Of a stretch of 64,000 nucleotides of DNA, positions 52,223 to 61,044 are shown one piece after another (within the stretch, counting starts at the first letter, position 1; each line of letters starts with the position of its first letter). This stretch comes from DASPGQ01 sp035457705. Lineage in GTDB: Bacteria > Acidobacteriota > Vicinamibacteria > Marinacidobacterales > SMYC01. The position numbers were made by a program, and so were the translations under genes. The stretch spans positions 31,355 through 95,354 of the forward strand of contig DATIBD010000115.1 in assembly GCA_035457705.1 (NCBI GenBank). Direction: 5' to 3'. Below the pieces are notes generated by a model. The model was not told where the DNA came from, ran no database searches, and saw only the letters and a program-made list of their open reading frames with translations.

Positions 52223-52924
52223 GTGCAGACGAACTGTCCTCGCTGTTCCAATCGGCTGGTTCTCGATGACACCAAGGTTCCCGCAACGCCCTTCATGCTG
52301 AAGTGTCCCAAATGTCAGGGCGTCGTCAAGCTGCCCGGCAAGGGCGCGCCGAAAGCGCCGACGACCGCGAGTCCCACGGCCACGGTTCCACCCCCCGCCT
52401 CACCTTCGACCACGGCCTCGACGGCGCCCAAGGGCCCGAGGGTGGACAACGTTCCGCCCCCGGAGGATGCGACTCAGGCGACAACCGCTGAAACCGGCTC
52501 GGCCGGCAAGGCACTCGTCGCGCTATCGGGCGAGCAACAGGCTGCGATGGCAGCCGCGCTCGGTCGTCTCGGCTTTGCCGTCGAGCAGCTCGATGGCGGA
52601 GACGACAAACCAATCCGCCTGCAGCAGGGAGATTTCGACCTGGTCGCAGCGAGCCGAACGACCCAATCGGCCGGCGGCGGTGTTTGGGGGATGGTTCAGG
52701 GAATGTCGCCCGACGTGCGAAGGCGCTTGTTCCTCGTCCTGGTAGGAGACGAGTTCCAGACTGGAGAGAGCACCCAAGCGTTCTCGGTTCTCGCCGACTT
52801 GGTTCTACACACCAGAGACCTTGCCGGCGCGGACGGGCTCGTGGCGAAAACGCTCGCCGAGCGACGCCGTCTCTACCAGACTTTCTGGGACACCGAGGAC
52901 AAGCGAGCCGAAGGAAAGCTCTGA
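52223..52924 (+). CDS. zinc-ribbon (MJ0042-type) protein with pseudo-receiver-like C-domain
   Basis: 233 residues. The N-terminus, NCPRCSNRLVLDD then LKCPKCQGVVKLPGKG, is a CxxC...CxxC zinc ribbon of the MJ0042 type. An Ala/Pro/Thr-rich linker (about residues 42-95) leads to a compact alpha/beta domain (LSGEQQAAMAAALGRLGFAV, RRRLFLVLVGDEFQTGES, AFSVLADLVLHTRDLAGADG) with no clear active site. It begins 3 bases after the pilT/pilU-like gene and is presumably co-transcribed; a pilus-related role is inference. Confidence 0.7.
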   Translation: MQTNCPRCSNRLVLDDTKVPATPFMLKCPKCQGVVKLPGKGAPKAPTTASPTATVPPPASPSTTASTAPKGPRVDNVPPPEDATQATTAETGSAGKALVALSGEQQAAMAAALGRLGFAVEQLDGGDDKPIRLQQGDFDLVAASRTTQSAGGGVWGMVQGMSPDVRRRLFLVLVGDEFQTGESTQAFSVLADLVLHTRDLAGADGLVAKTLAERRRLYQTFWDTEDKRAEGKL

Positions 52925-52925
52925 C

Positions 52926-54107
52926 TCAAGCGATCCTCACATAGTCGCGGGTGATGGCATCGATCGACGTCGTGCCCGCGAGGCGCATCGCCAGGGCCAA
53001 TTCGTTCCGCAGGATGGCGAGAACGGACTCGACCCCCGGCTGGCCGAAGGACGCAAGACCCCAAATGTAGGGACGGCCGACGCATACGGCTTTCGCACCG
53101 AGGGCGAGCGCCTTGAAGATATCGGTGCCGCGGCGGAACCCGCTGTCCACGAGCACGGGGACGCGCGACTCGACGGCCTCGACGATCTGGGGCAGCGAAT
53201 CGATCGTCGCTCGCCCGCTCTCTTCGGCGCGTCCGCCGTGGTTCGATACGATCACACCATCGGCTCCACTCTCGACAGCGAGCTTCGCATCGGCGGCGGT
53301 GACGATCCCCTTGATGAGCACTTTCATGCTCGTGATCTGCTTCAGCCGAGGGATGAAGTCCCAGGTGAGCGCGGGAGCATCGAGGTCCGTCAATCCCGTG
53401 AGATCGAGGCCATCGAACATCGGCTTGCGTCGAAGTTGAAAGTACGTCGGGCCCTCCTCGTGGCACGTGCTGCACTGCCGGGAGTCGGTGCGCGCCATTT
53501 TCGCGGCCGTCTCACGATTGCTGATGACGGGCAGATCCACGGTGAGGACCAGAGCGGGGCAGCCCGCCGCTTCGGCGCGTCTCACGAGAGCCTCGGTGAC
53601 CTTCCAGCTTGCGGTCGGATAGAGCTGATACCAGACCGGACCGCCGCGCGCCCGGGTCACTTCTTCGACCGACGCCGTCGTCATCGTCGAAAGGATCTGG
53701 AGGTGGGCCTTCTGGCGCGCCGCCCGGGCGACCGCCACTTCGCCCTCGGGATGAAAGGCCCGCTGGCTTCCCACGGGAGCCAGTACGATCGGCGTTTCCC
53801 AGCGTGTGCCGAACAGCTCGATCGAAAGATCCACCTGGGACACGTCCACGAGCCGCCGAGCGAGGATCTGGATCCGGGAGAAAGCCTCGCGGTTCGCTCT
53901 CAGGGTCAGATCGTCGTCGACACCGGTGGCGAGGTAGCCGTAGTGCGCGGGGGGCAGCTTGCTCTTGGAGAGCTCGTGGAAATCGAAGACGCTGAGCGCC
54001 TCGTCGGGCGACTCGATGAGGTATTCTTGGCCGTTGAACCGTGCTGCCGCGGCACCGACTCCGAGTGGGCTCGCCAGAAGAAAGCGGATGAGCTCACGAC
54101 GGTACAT
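52926..54107 (-). CDS. exported FMN alpha-hydroxy-acid oxidase/dehydrogenase with CxxCH motif
   Basis: 393 residues. N-terminus YRRELIRFLLASPLGVGAAA resembles a twin-arginine signal, suitable for a folded flavoprotein. Family motifs: HYGYLATGVDDDLTLRANRE, PIVLAPVGSQRAFHPEGEVA, LTVDLPVISNRE, VSNHGGRAEESG (active-site histidine) and LVDSGFRRGTDIFKALALGA (FMN). Oxidises an L-2-hydroxy acid such as lactate, glycolate or mandelate. Unusually, loop 4 contains QCSTCHEEG, a c-type haem attachment motif (CxxCH) near residue 212, which would give an internal electron acceptor if matured. Convergent with the zinc-ribbon gene (1-base gap). Confidence 0.85.
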   Translation of the reverse strand: MYRRELIRFLLASPLGVGAAAARFNGQEYLIESPDEALSVFDFHELSKSKLPPAHYGYLATGVDDDLTLRANREAFSRIQILARRLVDVSQVDLSIELFGTRWETPIVLAPVGSQRAFHPEGEVAVARAARQKAHLQILSTMTTASVEEVTRARGGPVWYQLYPTASWKVTEALVRRAEAAGCPALVLTVDLPVISNRETAAKMARTDSRQCSTCHEEGPTYFQLRRKPMFDGLDLTGLTDLDAPALTWDFIPRLKQITSMKVLIKGIVTAADAKLAVESGADGVIVSNHGGRAEESGRATIDSLPQIVEAVESRVPVLVDSGFRRGTDIFKALALGAKAVCVGRPYIWGLASFGQPGVESVLAILRNELALAMRLAGTTSIDAITRDYVRIA

Positions 54108-54129
54108 GCGCGCGATCCTATCGCGCTAG

Positions 54130-55011
54130 GTGATCCCCTTGAAAGTCCATCTGGTCGACGGAACGTACGAGCTCTTTCGCGCCTTCTATGGGGCGCCGAA
54201 GCGCACGGGCGCGTCCGGCCGCGAGGTCGGGGCCGCAGCGGGGCTCCTTCGAAGCTTTTTGTTTCTCCTCTCCGGTGAAGACGTCACCCATGTCGCCGTG
54301 GCGTTCGACCACGTCATCGAGTCGTTCCGCAATGACCTCTATCCTGGATACAAGACGGGTGAGGGCGTCGACCCGGAGTTGCTCGCGCAGTTCGATCTAG
54401 CGGAAGACGTGAGCCGGACCCTCGGACTCGTCACCTGGCCGATGGTCGAGTTCGAAGCGGACGACGCGATCGCCACCGCCGCTCTCCGTTTTTCGGAGGA
54501 CGCTCGTGTCGAGCAAGTGGTGATCGCCTCGCCGGACAAGGATCTCACTCAGTGCGTGCGCTCCGACCGCATCGTCTGCTGGGATCGCATGCGAGGCAAG
54601 GTGCTGGACGAAGAGGGAGTGGAGAGGAAATTCGGGGTGCGTCCTCGCTCGATACCCGATTTTCTCGCTTTGGTCGGTGATTCCGCCGACGGGCTTCCCG
54701 GCGTCTTCGGTTGGGGCAAGAAATCCACCTCGGTGGTGCTTACTTGCTATCCGCACATCGAGGACATTCCCGAGAACGCTTCGACCTGGAAGGTGAAGCC
54801 CCGGCGCGCTTACGATCTGGCCGCCGAGCTTCGACATGCTGCGGAGGCCGTGCGGCTCTATCGACAGCTCGCCACTCTTCGAACGGACGTCCCGCTGACG
54901 GAGACGCTCGAGGATATGCAGTGGGTTGGGGCCCACCGAGAGCGGCTCGAGCGCTTGTGCGAGGAGATCGGGGAGCAAGAGGCGCTCGAACGCGTGAGTC
55001 GATGGCGCTAG
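54130..55011 (+). CDS. 5'-3' exonuclease (FEN / PolI N-domain type)
   Basis: 293 residues, the length of stand-alone bacterial FEN-like nucleases. Motifs: LVDGTYELFRAFYGAP (metal-binding D), VAVAFDHVIESFRNDLYPGY (arched region), EFEADDAIATAA and IASPDKDLTQCV (metal ligands), and LVGDSADGLPGVFGWGKKST (helix-3-turn-helix DNA contact). It removes 5' flaps or RNA primers. The GTG at 54130 and a TTG at 54139 are both usable starts. The stop overlaps the convergent DoxX stop by 4 bases. Confidence 0.9.
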   Translation: MIPLKVHLVDGTYELFRAFYGAPKRTGASGREVGAAAGLLRSFLFLLSGEDVTHVAVAFDHVIESFRNDLYPGYKTGEGVDPELLAQFDLAEDVSRTLGLVTWPMVEFEADDAIATAALRFSEDARVEQVVIASPDKDLTQCVRSDRIVCWDRMRGKVLDEEGVERKFGVRPRSIPDFLALVGDSADGLPGVFGWGKKSTSVVLTCYPHIEDIPENASTWKVKPRRAYDLAAELRHAAEAVRLYRQLATLRTDVPLTETLEDMQWVGAHRERLERLCEEIGEQEALERVSRWR

Positions 55012-55466
55012 CGCCGCTTCTTTCCGCCTCGGATCAGACGCTGCAGCGAGAATCCGCCGCCTCCCATCAGAACCAGGGCGATGAAGATGAGCAAATAGGT
55101 CGCGGCCCGCTCTGGATTCCCCCAGCTGTCGATGACGTCCTCGGGGTAGCTCGACGCTCCCATCCAGACGAGCATTTGCTGCGGCAAGCGGTGACGGAAG
55201 AACGACGCCACGAACACCGTAAAGGCAGCGAAGCCCGCGGCGACCCGGGTGGCGATGCCAAACGCGATGCAGAGTCCACCGACGAACTCCGACAGAGCCG
55301 CCGCCCATGCGAATACGATCGGCAGCGGAAAGCCGATCGCTTCGACGCCGGCCACGAACCGATCGCCATTCCCCGAGCTAAGCATCGAGACCTTCTGCCA
55401 GCCGTGGGCGAAAGCGAGCCCGAACCCGGAAAGGCGCAAAACCAAGAGAGCGACGTCTTTCGCCAT
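55008..55466 (-). CDS. DoxX-family membrane protein
   Basis: 152 residues from the ATG at 55466, which has AAAGGAG 11 bases upstream; an ATG at 55490 overlapping the previous stop is possible. Four membrane helices in DoxX pattern: LLVLRLSGFGLAFAHGWQKV, FAWAAALSEFVGGLCIAFGI, AAGFAAFTVFVASFF and ATYLLIFIALVLMGGGGFSL. The arginine in R-L-S-G at helix 1 and the E in LSEF are conserved. DoxX proteins are linked to redox and thiol stress; the function here is not specified. Coupled to the upstream aldehyde dehydrogenase gene. Confidence 0.88.
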   Translation of the reverse strand: MAKDVALLVLRLSGFGLAFAHGWQKVSMLSSGNGDRFVAGVEAIGFPLPIVFAWAAALSEFVGGLCIAFGIATRVAAGFAAFTVFVASFFRHRLPQQMLVWMGASSYPEDVIDSWGNPERAATYLLIFIALVLMGGGGFSLQRLIRGGKKRR

Positions 55467-55486
55467 GCGTACTTCAACTCCTTTTT

Positions 55487-57055
55487 TCAAGTAGGTTGGG
55501 TTTCCGAAAGCGCGGGCGCGAGGAGTTTCTCGAGCCGCTCGGGATCGCCCTGAAGCGCGACCCGCTGCATGTAGTGATAGAGGCTTCGTTGTCCCCCGAG
55601 CTCTTCTCCCCCGCCGGCCCGGCCTGGCCCTCCGTGCACCAGGTGCGGCATGACGATGCCGTGTCCCGTGGACTCGGGCGCCGACTTCGCGTCCATCACC
55701 ATGAGTCGCCCATGGTAGGGAGCGAGAGCGAACGTGGCCTGGCGGACGAATGCCTCATCGTCGCTGAAAATCGTTCCGACGAGACTCCCATCACCCCTGC
55801 GAGCGAGCTCGAGTGCCTGTTCGACGCTATCGTAGTTGATTACGGTCGCCACCGGTCCAAAGACCTCGACTTCGTGAATCGCTCTGGCTTCGAGCTGATC
55901 GCGACACAGCAACAGGACGGGTTCCATGAAGAATCCGCCCTGCGACGCAAAGTCGCTCCTTTCGGGGTCACCGAACACGACGTCGGCTTCTTTTCGGAGA
56001 CGGGAAATGCCTTCGCGCGCCGATCGAACCGCATCGGCATCGACGAGGGGGCCCATGCGAACTCCCTCTTCTCGGGGGTCGCCCACTCTTATCGCGGCCA
56101 GCCTTTCCTTGAGAGCGTCGACCACCAAGGACGATCGCTCCTCGGGCACGAGCACGCGCCTAATGGCGGTGCATTTCTGGCCCGCTTTGACGGTCATCTC
56201 GGAAAGGATTTCCTTCAGGAAGTGATCGTAGGAAGTGGAGCCCGGTGTGACGTCGGGTCCGAGCAGGATGCAGTTCAGGGAGTCCGCCTCGATATTGAAG
56301 CGGACGGCGTTTTTCACGATGGTCGGGTGCGAGCGGATCGCGGCACCGGTGGCAGCGGAGCCGGTGAAGCATACGATGTCTTGGCAGGTGAGGTGGGACA
56401 GCAGATCTCCAACCGAGCCGCAAACGAGCTGTAGCGTGCCTTCGGGAACGACGCGGGCCTCGATCAGGATCTCGACCAATCGATGCGCGAGCCAAGCCGT
56501 CGGGGTCGCCGGCTTGACGATGCTGGGCACCCCTGACAAGAAGGCGGGCGCAAACTTTTCCAGCATGCCCCAGGAGGGGAAGTTGTAGGCGTTGATCTGA
56601 ACCGCCGCGCCCTCGAGCGGCACGTACACATGACGGCCCACGAAGTTGCCATCCCGGGAGAGCGGCACGGCGTCACCGTCCACGAGGAAGCACGAATTGG
56701 GAAGCTTCCTGGCTCCCAGGCTCGCATAGAAGGCAAGCGTGCCGATTCCACCCTCAACGTCGAACCGGGCGTCTTTCGGTGTCGCGCCGTAACTGGCCGC
56801 GATGGCATGCAGCTCGTCGAGATGCTGGTTGAGCACTCCCGCCATTTCCTTCAGGATCGAGGCGCGCTCGGGAAACGTCATCGCGCGAAGGGCAGGGCCT
56901 CCCTTGGTTCGGGCGTGGTCGAGCATGGCCGAGAGATCGATCCCTTCGCTCGAGGCCTGTGCGATCGCTTCTCCAGTGACGGCGTGCCTTACGAGCCGGG
57001 GTGGTCCGACGCCCGCTTTCCACTCCCCACGCACGTAGCTTTGCAGAGTGATCAT
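55487..57055 (-). CDS. PaaZ/BoxD-type aldehyde dehydrogenase
   Basis: 522 residues from the ATG at 57055 (MITLQSYVRGEWK), the usual PaaZ start. An ALDH domain alone, with no hydratase domain, so it matches the single-domain type. Motifs: INAYNFPSWGMLEKFAPAFL, VCFTGSAATGAAIRS (NAD), FNIEADSLNCILLG (catalytic base E), TVKAGQKCTAIRRV (catalytic cysteine) and FGPVATVINY. PaaZ-type enzymes oxidise CoA-bound semialdehydes from phenylacetate or benzoyl-CoA breakdown. No other paa or box genes are present, so the substrate is unsure. Confidence 0.88.
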   Translation of the reverse strand: MITLQSYVRGEWKAGVGPPRLVRHAVTGEAIAQASSEGIDLSAMLDHARTKGGPALRAMTFPERASILKEMAGVLNQHLDELHAIAASYGATPKDARFDVEGGIGTLAFYASLGARKLPNSCFLVDGDAVPLSRDGNFVGRHVYVPLEGAAVQINAYNFPSWGMLEKFAPAFLSGVPSIVKPATPTAWLAHRLVEILIEARVVPEGTLQLVCGSVGDLLSHLTCQDIVCFTGSAATGAAIRSHPTIVKNAVRFNIEADSLNCILLGPDVTPGSTSYDHFLKEILSEMTVKAGQKCTAIRRVLVPEERSSLVVDALKERLAAIRVGDPREEGVRMGPLVDADAVRSAREGISRLRKEADVVFGDPERSDFASQGGFFMEPVLLLCRDQLEARAIHEVEVFGPVATVINYDSVEQALELARRGDGSLVGTIFSDDEAFVRQATFALAPYHGRLMVMDAKSAPESTGHGIVMPHLVHGGPGRAGGGEELGGQRSLYHYMQRVALQGDPERLEKLLAPALSETQPT

Positions 57056-57178
57056 GGGGCGTATTATAGAGCTCACGCCGACGCGGCGCGTGCCTGCGAT
57101 GCGATCGTTTGACGCTGGGGCGTTCGCGACCGATGGCCGACCGCCGAAGGGCCGACAGGAGGGTCGGATCGGGTCGGG

Positions 57179-58231
57179 TCAGGATTTGCGCACGGGTCCC
57201 CGCGCGCCTTCGATGAGTCTGTCGCTTCCGGTCTCGGACGGGTCTTCGTGGAGGCTCTGCAGCCAGCGGCGCAAGCGACTGTTCTCGGTATCGCCCGATT
57301 GGCCGAGACCGCCTCGCGCGAGGCCCTGAGCCATCGAGTCCAGCTTGTCTTCGATCACCTCGAGCTGAGCGCCGATGCGTAGCAAGAGGTTCTCCTCGAT
57401 CGACCCGGCGCCGGTGCTGGACGGGGCCGAGTCGCTTTCAGGCTCGAGCTGAAGGTCCGCGATCGCGTCCTCGACCACGCTCGCGGTGATATCGTCGAGA
57501 CTGTGAGCGAAACCGACGAGCAACGAGCGGTCACAAATCGTGTTGATCAGACGTGGGACCCCCCCGGACTTCTCGTGAATGATTTGGACGGCGTCGGCTG
57601 CGAACATTCCCGGGCTCTTCGCTCCAGCGACACGGAGGCGATGCTGGATGTAGGCTTCGGTGTGAGCGAGGTCCAGCGGTTTGATCGAAGCGCGGACGGC
57701 GACGCGTTGCTGTAACGCTTCGAGCTCCGACGAGGCCAGTCTTCGGTTCAGGGAGGGCTGGCCCGCCAGTATGATCTCCATGAGCTTGCTGCCCCGCATC
57801 TCGAGATTGGTAAGGTAGCGCAGCTCGTCGAGCTGCCCGGACAGTAGCCCTTGGGCCTCGTCGATGAGAAGGACGACTCTTCTCTGTCGCAGTGCTTCGT
57901 TTCGTAAGAAGCTCGCCAAGTTCTGCCACGGCTGCTTCTCGAGCGGGAGTCGCAGGGCGGTCGAAAGCTGGACCAGCAGCGGTTGCCCACTCAACGAGGC
58001 ATCGGAGAGCAGAACCCCCCGCAGGCGATTGTTGAAGCTGGCGACGAGCCGTCGGAGAAGGGTGGTTTTCCCCATGCCAGGTGCGGCCACCAGTGTTGCC
58101 AGGCCGAGACGCTCTTCGATGGAATAGCGAAGCTCGTTCAGGGGCACATTGACGGGCGGTCCGTAGTAATAAGCCAGATCCTGAGTGAGCTTGAAGGGCT
58201 TGTCGCTGAATCCGTAGTAGCGGATGTACAT
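57179..58231 (-). CDS. ExeA/GspA-type AAA ATPase
   Basis: 350 residues. It opens with YIRYYGFSDKPFKLTQDLAY, the typical ExeA start ('Y-x-x-FYGLKEKPF'). Walker A is AAPGMGKTTLLRRL, Walker B is RRVVLLIDEAQGL, followed by LRYLTNLEMRGSKLMEIILA and a sensor-2 region HEKSGGVPRLINTICDRSLL. The last 70 residues are Ser/Glu-rich then coiled coil (LLLRIGAQLEVIEDKLDSMA). No peptidoglycan-binding domain and no GspB partner is visible. Such ATPases act in secretin assembly or polysaccharide export; the role here is unclear. Confidence 0.85.
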   Translation of the reverse strand: MYIRYYGFSDKPFKLTQDLAYYYGPPVNVPLNELRYSIEERLGLATLVAAPGMGKTTLLRRLVASFNNRLRGVLLSDASLSGQPLLVQLSTALRLPLEKQPWQNLASFLRNEALRQRRVVLLIDEAQGLLSGQLDELRYLTNLEMRGSKLMEIILAGQPSLNRRLASSELEALQQRVAVRASIKPLDLAHTEAYIQHRLRVAGAKSPGMFAADAVQIIHEKSGGVPRLINTICDRSLLVGFAHSLDDITASVVEDAIADLQLEPESDSAPSSTGAGSIEENLLLRIGAQLEVIEDKLDSMAQGLARGGLGQSGDTENSRLRRWLQSLHEDPSETGSDRLIEGARGPVRKS

Positions 58232-58319
58232 AATCGGAAGCCTAAGGAGGGTTGGGGACTCCCGACGCGGACTTTATATCACATATGTTGTCCAACGGGA
58301 AGCACAAAGCATCAAAAAG

Positions 58320-58348
58320 CTGACCCGGTGTGCTTCCGAACATATAAT
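58320..58348 (+). promoter_or_regulatory. predicted sigma-70 promoter, nearly leaderless, for the Nudix-MBL gene
   Basis: CTGACC at 58320-58325, exactly 17 bases, then TATAAT at 58343-58348. Transcription would start about 58355, one or two bases from the ATG at 58357, so the mRNA would lack a leader. No Shine-Dalgarno is visible, consistent with this. Confidence 0.6.
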
Positions 58349-58356
58349 GTCTCGCG

Positions 58357-59841
58357 ATGCTGCGCCGAGCGGTCAGCCTCGCCGTCTCCCGGAAGAGCCG
58401 GCCCGACGAGCTCCTGATGGTCGAACGGAGCCCGAAACTCCGTTACTTTGGAGCGTTTCACGCTTTTCCCGGCGGAACGCTCGATTCCGAAGACGGACTC
58501 GTTTCCGTCGAGGGTCTCGAAGACGAAGCCTTGGCGCCGTTCATCGTCGCCGGAGCCCGCGAGCTTTTCGAAGAGACTGGACTTCTTCTCTCGCGCGGTG
58601 AGACTCGACCCCCGATGGAAGTGCTGCAGCAAGCCCGGCGCGCACTTCTCGAAGGAAAGGCCTCGTTCGCGTCCGTTCTCGAGGGCTTGGGCCGGTACCT
58701 CGATGCTCGCGATTTCGCTCCGTTATGCCGCATGACGACGCCCCCCTTCTCGCCCGTGCACTTCGATACTCAGTTCCTTCGCGCGACGGTCGATGACGGC
58801 GCCCGCGTCGAGATCTGGGACGGCGAGCTGGTGCGTGGCGAGTTCTTCGGGGCGGCATCGGCGCTCCAGAAGTGGCGTGCGGGTCGCATGCACGTGGCAC
58901 CGCCGATGGTCGTTCTTCTCGAAGAGTGGACGGAGGGACAGGACGGACTCGAGCAGCGAGTGCGCTCGTTGACGGATGGCTACGCCCGCGGCAAGCTCCA
59001 TCGGATCTACTTCTCGCCCGGAATCCTGCTCGTTCCGCTCCGAACCCCCACGCGTCCTCCCGCGACCCACACGAACACGCTGGTGATCGGCGAAAAGAGT
59101 TTGTTCGTGGTCGATCCGTCACCCCGCGACGCGACCGAACAGGAGAGATTTTGGGACCTTCTGGACGAGCTCGTGAGCGAAGGACGCGAGCTCGAGGGAA
59201 TCTTACTGACCCACTACCACCCGGATCACGTTGGCGCCTTGGCGCAAATGCAGCGCCGCTACGACGTGCTCGCTTTCGCGCATCGCGAGTGTATGACGAG
59301 GCTCCCGGGGACGCGTTTCGGCCGGGCCTTGGACCACGGGGACTCGATCGAGATTGGCAACGCTCCGGATGGTGAGGGCGATTGGAAGCTGTGCGTCTAT
59401 CACGTTCCGGGCCATGCGCCCGGCCATTTGGCGTTTCAAGAGACTCGCTACGGCAGCATCGTGGTGGGCGATCTCGTCTCGACGCTGTCGTCGATACTCA
59501 TCGACCCCTCGGATGGTCACCTCGCGACGTATTTGAAATCGCTCTCTTTTCTGGAAACGGTCACGACCGGGGCTCTCTATCCCGGTCACGGCCCACCAGT
59601 CCTCGAGGGCCGCGAGGTCGTCCGAAAGACCATCGAGCACCGGCGCCAACGGGAGGAGCAGCTTCTCGAGGCGCTCACTCGAGATGCCCAGAGCCCGGGG
59701 GAGCTGGTCGCGAAGATCTACACCGACGTAGACCCCGAGATGCACGCGCTTGCCGAACGCTCCCTCCTGTCTGGCCTCATGAAGCTCGAAGAGGAGGGGC
59801 GCGTCGTCCGATCGGAAGGAGGCTATTCGCTCGCGGGCTGA
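58357..59841 (+). CDS. Nudix hydrolase fused to metallo-beta-lactamase (LACTB2-like) and winged helix
   Basis: 494 residues, three parts. Residues 1-210: Nudix-like, with YFGAFHAFPGGTLDSEDG, then after an insertion AGARELFEETGLLLSRGE (the RExxEExG core), resembling the NUDT19 branch. Residues about 215-415: MBL fold with LLTHYHPDHVGALAQMQRRY (HxHxDH), VYHVPGHAPGHLAF, IVVGDLVST and LYPGHGPPV. Residues about 415-494: helix-rich winged-helix tail (TIEHRRQREEQLLEAL, LMKLEEEGRVVRSEGGYSLA), as in LACTB2. LACTB2 is an endoribonuclease; the activity here and the link to nucleotide hydrolysis are inference. Confidence 0.85.
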   Translation: MLRRAVSLAVSRKSRPDELLMVERSPKLRYFGAFHAFPGGTLDSEDGLVSVEGLEDEALAPFIVAGARELFEETGLLLSRGETRPPMEVLQQARRALLEGKASFASVLEGLGRYLDARDFAPLCRMTTPPFSPVHFDTQFLRATVDDGARVEIWDGELVRGEFFGAASALQKWRAGRMHVAPPMVVLLEEWTEGQDGLEQRVRSLTDGYARGKLHRIYFSPGILLVPLRTPTRPPATHTNTLVIGEKSLFVVDPSPRDATEQERFWDLLDELVSEGRELEGILLTHYHPDHVGALAQMQRRYDVLAFAHRECMTRLPGTRFGRALDHGDSIEIGNAPDGEGDWKLCVYHVPGHAPGHLAFQETRYGSIVVGDLVSTLSSILIDPSDGHLATYLKSLSFLETVTTGALYPGHGPPVLEGREVVRKTIEHRRQREEQLLEALTRDAQSPGELVAKIYTDVDPEMHALAERSLLSGLMKLEEEGRVVRSEGGYSLAG

Positions 59842-59901
59842 GGGCGGCCCGGGACTCGACGGAGTCGATTCTTCCGGTCGTTCGGAGTTAACATCCGCGC
59901 C

Positions 59902-60771
59902 GTGAAACATTCCGGCGGCCATTCCATGTCGGCGCCGATCCGACACGTCCTCGTTTGCGCTCCCCGAACCGCGGGCTTCGAAGCGCCCTCGCGATGGACA
60001 GAGCTCGGTTATCTCCACGAGCCGAGGCTCGAGGGCGCTCTCGAAGGCCACCGAAGGCTCGTCGAGGTTTTGCACCAGGTGGGAGCCTCCGTCCACGAGC
60101 TGCGGCGCCGGGAGGGTCTGAGTCTGGATGCGATCTACGCTCACGATGCTTCGTTCCCCACGGACGCCGGGGTCATCTTGATGCGGATGGGCAAACCGAC
60201 GCGCTCCGGCGAACCGGCGCAACACCGACACTTTTTCGAAGAGCTCGGTGTACCAATCCTCGGGGCGATCGAGCCTCCGGGAACGACCGAAGGTGGGGAC
60301 CTGGTCTGGCTCGATGAGACGACGTTGCTCGTCGGAGAAGGCTATCGGACGAACGCCTCCGGTATTAAACAGCTCGACGCCTTGTTGGCGCCCCGCGGGA
60401 TTAGGGTCTTGAGCTCGTCTCTCCCTCACGGCCCTGGCCCGGCGGGCTGTCTTCACCTCATGTCGCTCTTGAGCCTTCTCGACGAGCGTACCGCTCTCGT
60501 TGACTTGCCGTGGCTCAGCGTTCCGACCGTGCAAGAGCTCGAACGGCGCCGATTCGAGCTCGTCCCCATCGAACCTTCGGAGCGAGAAACCCTCGCCGTG
60601 AACGTGCTCGCTTTGGGTGGCCGCAAGCTTCTCGCGCTCGCCGAGAATGAGAAGACCAACCGGCGGCTGATGGATGCTGGATTCGAGGTTCTTACCTATC
60701 CGGGCGTGGAAATCAGCTTGAACGGCTCGGGCGGTCCGACCTGCCTCACCCGGCCATTCCTTAGAGGTTGA
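59902..60771 (+). CDS. dimethylarginine dimethylaminohydrolase-like (amidinotransferase fold)
   Basis: 289 residues. Pentein-fold guanidine-modifying family: RHVLVCAPRTAGFEAP, AIYAHDASFPTDAGVILMRM (substrate-binding D), GTTEGGDLVWLDETTLLVGE, PGPAGCLHLMSLLSLLDE (catalytic histidine) and SLNGSGGPTCLTRPF (nucleophilic cysteine). DDAH converts methylated arginine to citrulline and dimethylamine; arginine deiminase-like or ornithine-forming variants exist, so the exact substrate is not fixed. ATG at 59902; a second ATG at 59926 (MSAPIRHVLV) is also plausible. The next gene starts 6 bases after the stop. Confidence 0.85.
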   Translation: MKHSGGHSMSAPIRHVLVCAPRTAGFEAPSRWTELGYLHEPRLEGALEGHRRLVEVLHQVGASVHELRRREGLSLDAIYAHDASFPTDAGVILMRMGKPTRSGEPAQHRHFFEELGVPILGAIEPPGTTEGGDLVWLDETTLLVGEGYRTNASGIKQLDALLAPRGIRVLSSSLPHGPGPAGCLHLMSLLSLLDERTALVDLPWLSVPTVQELERRRFELVPIEPSERETLAVNVLALGGRKLLALAENEKTNRRLMDAGFEVLTYPGVEISLNGSGGPTCLTRPFLRG

Positions 60772-60777
60772 TCCGCT

Positions 60778-61044
60778 ATGAAGATCGCTCGGATCGCGAT
60801 TCTCGTGGCCCTGATTCTCGTGGGCCTCTACATCGTGACCTCGACCTCGAAGCTCGGCAAGGTGAGCTGCGAGGTCTGCATGGAGTTCCGCGGCGAATCC
60901 ATTTGTCGCACCGCCAGCGGTGTCTCGCTCGAAGAAGCCGTCGACACGGCACGGAACAACGCCTGCGCCCAAATCGCCAGAGGCCGCACCGAGAGCATCC
61001 TGTGCGGCGGCTCGGAGCCGACGAGCGTCCAATGCGACGAGTGA
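60778..61044 (+). CDS. small exported or membrane-anchored Cys-containing protein
   Basis: 88 residues. An N-terminal hydrophobic helix (IARIAILVALILVGLYIVTS) serves as signal or anchor. Five cysteines follow (KVSCEVCMEF, ESICRTA, NNACAQIAR, ESILCGG, SVQCDE, counting CEVC as a CxxC), suggesting disulfides or metal binding outside the cytoplasm. No recognised family. It is sandwiched in an operon between the DDAH-like and S1/P1 nuclease genes and overlaps the latter's start. Confidence 0.6.
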   Translation: MKIARIAILVALILVGLYIVTSTSKLGKVSCEVCMEFRGESICRTASGVSLEEAVDTARNNACAQIARGRTESILCGGSEPTSVQCDE

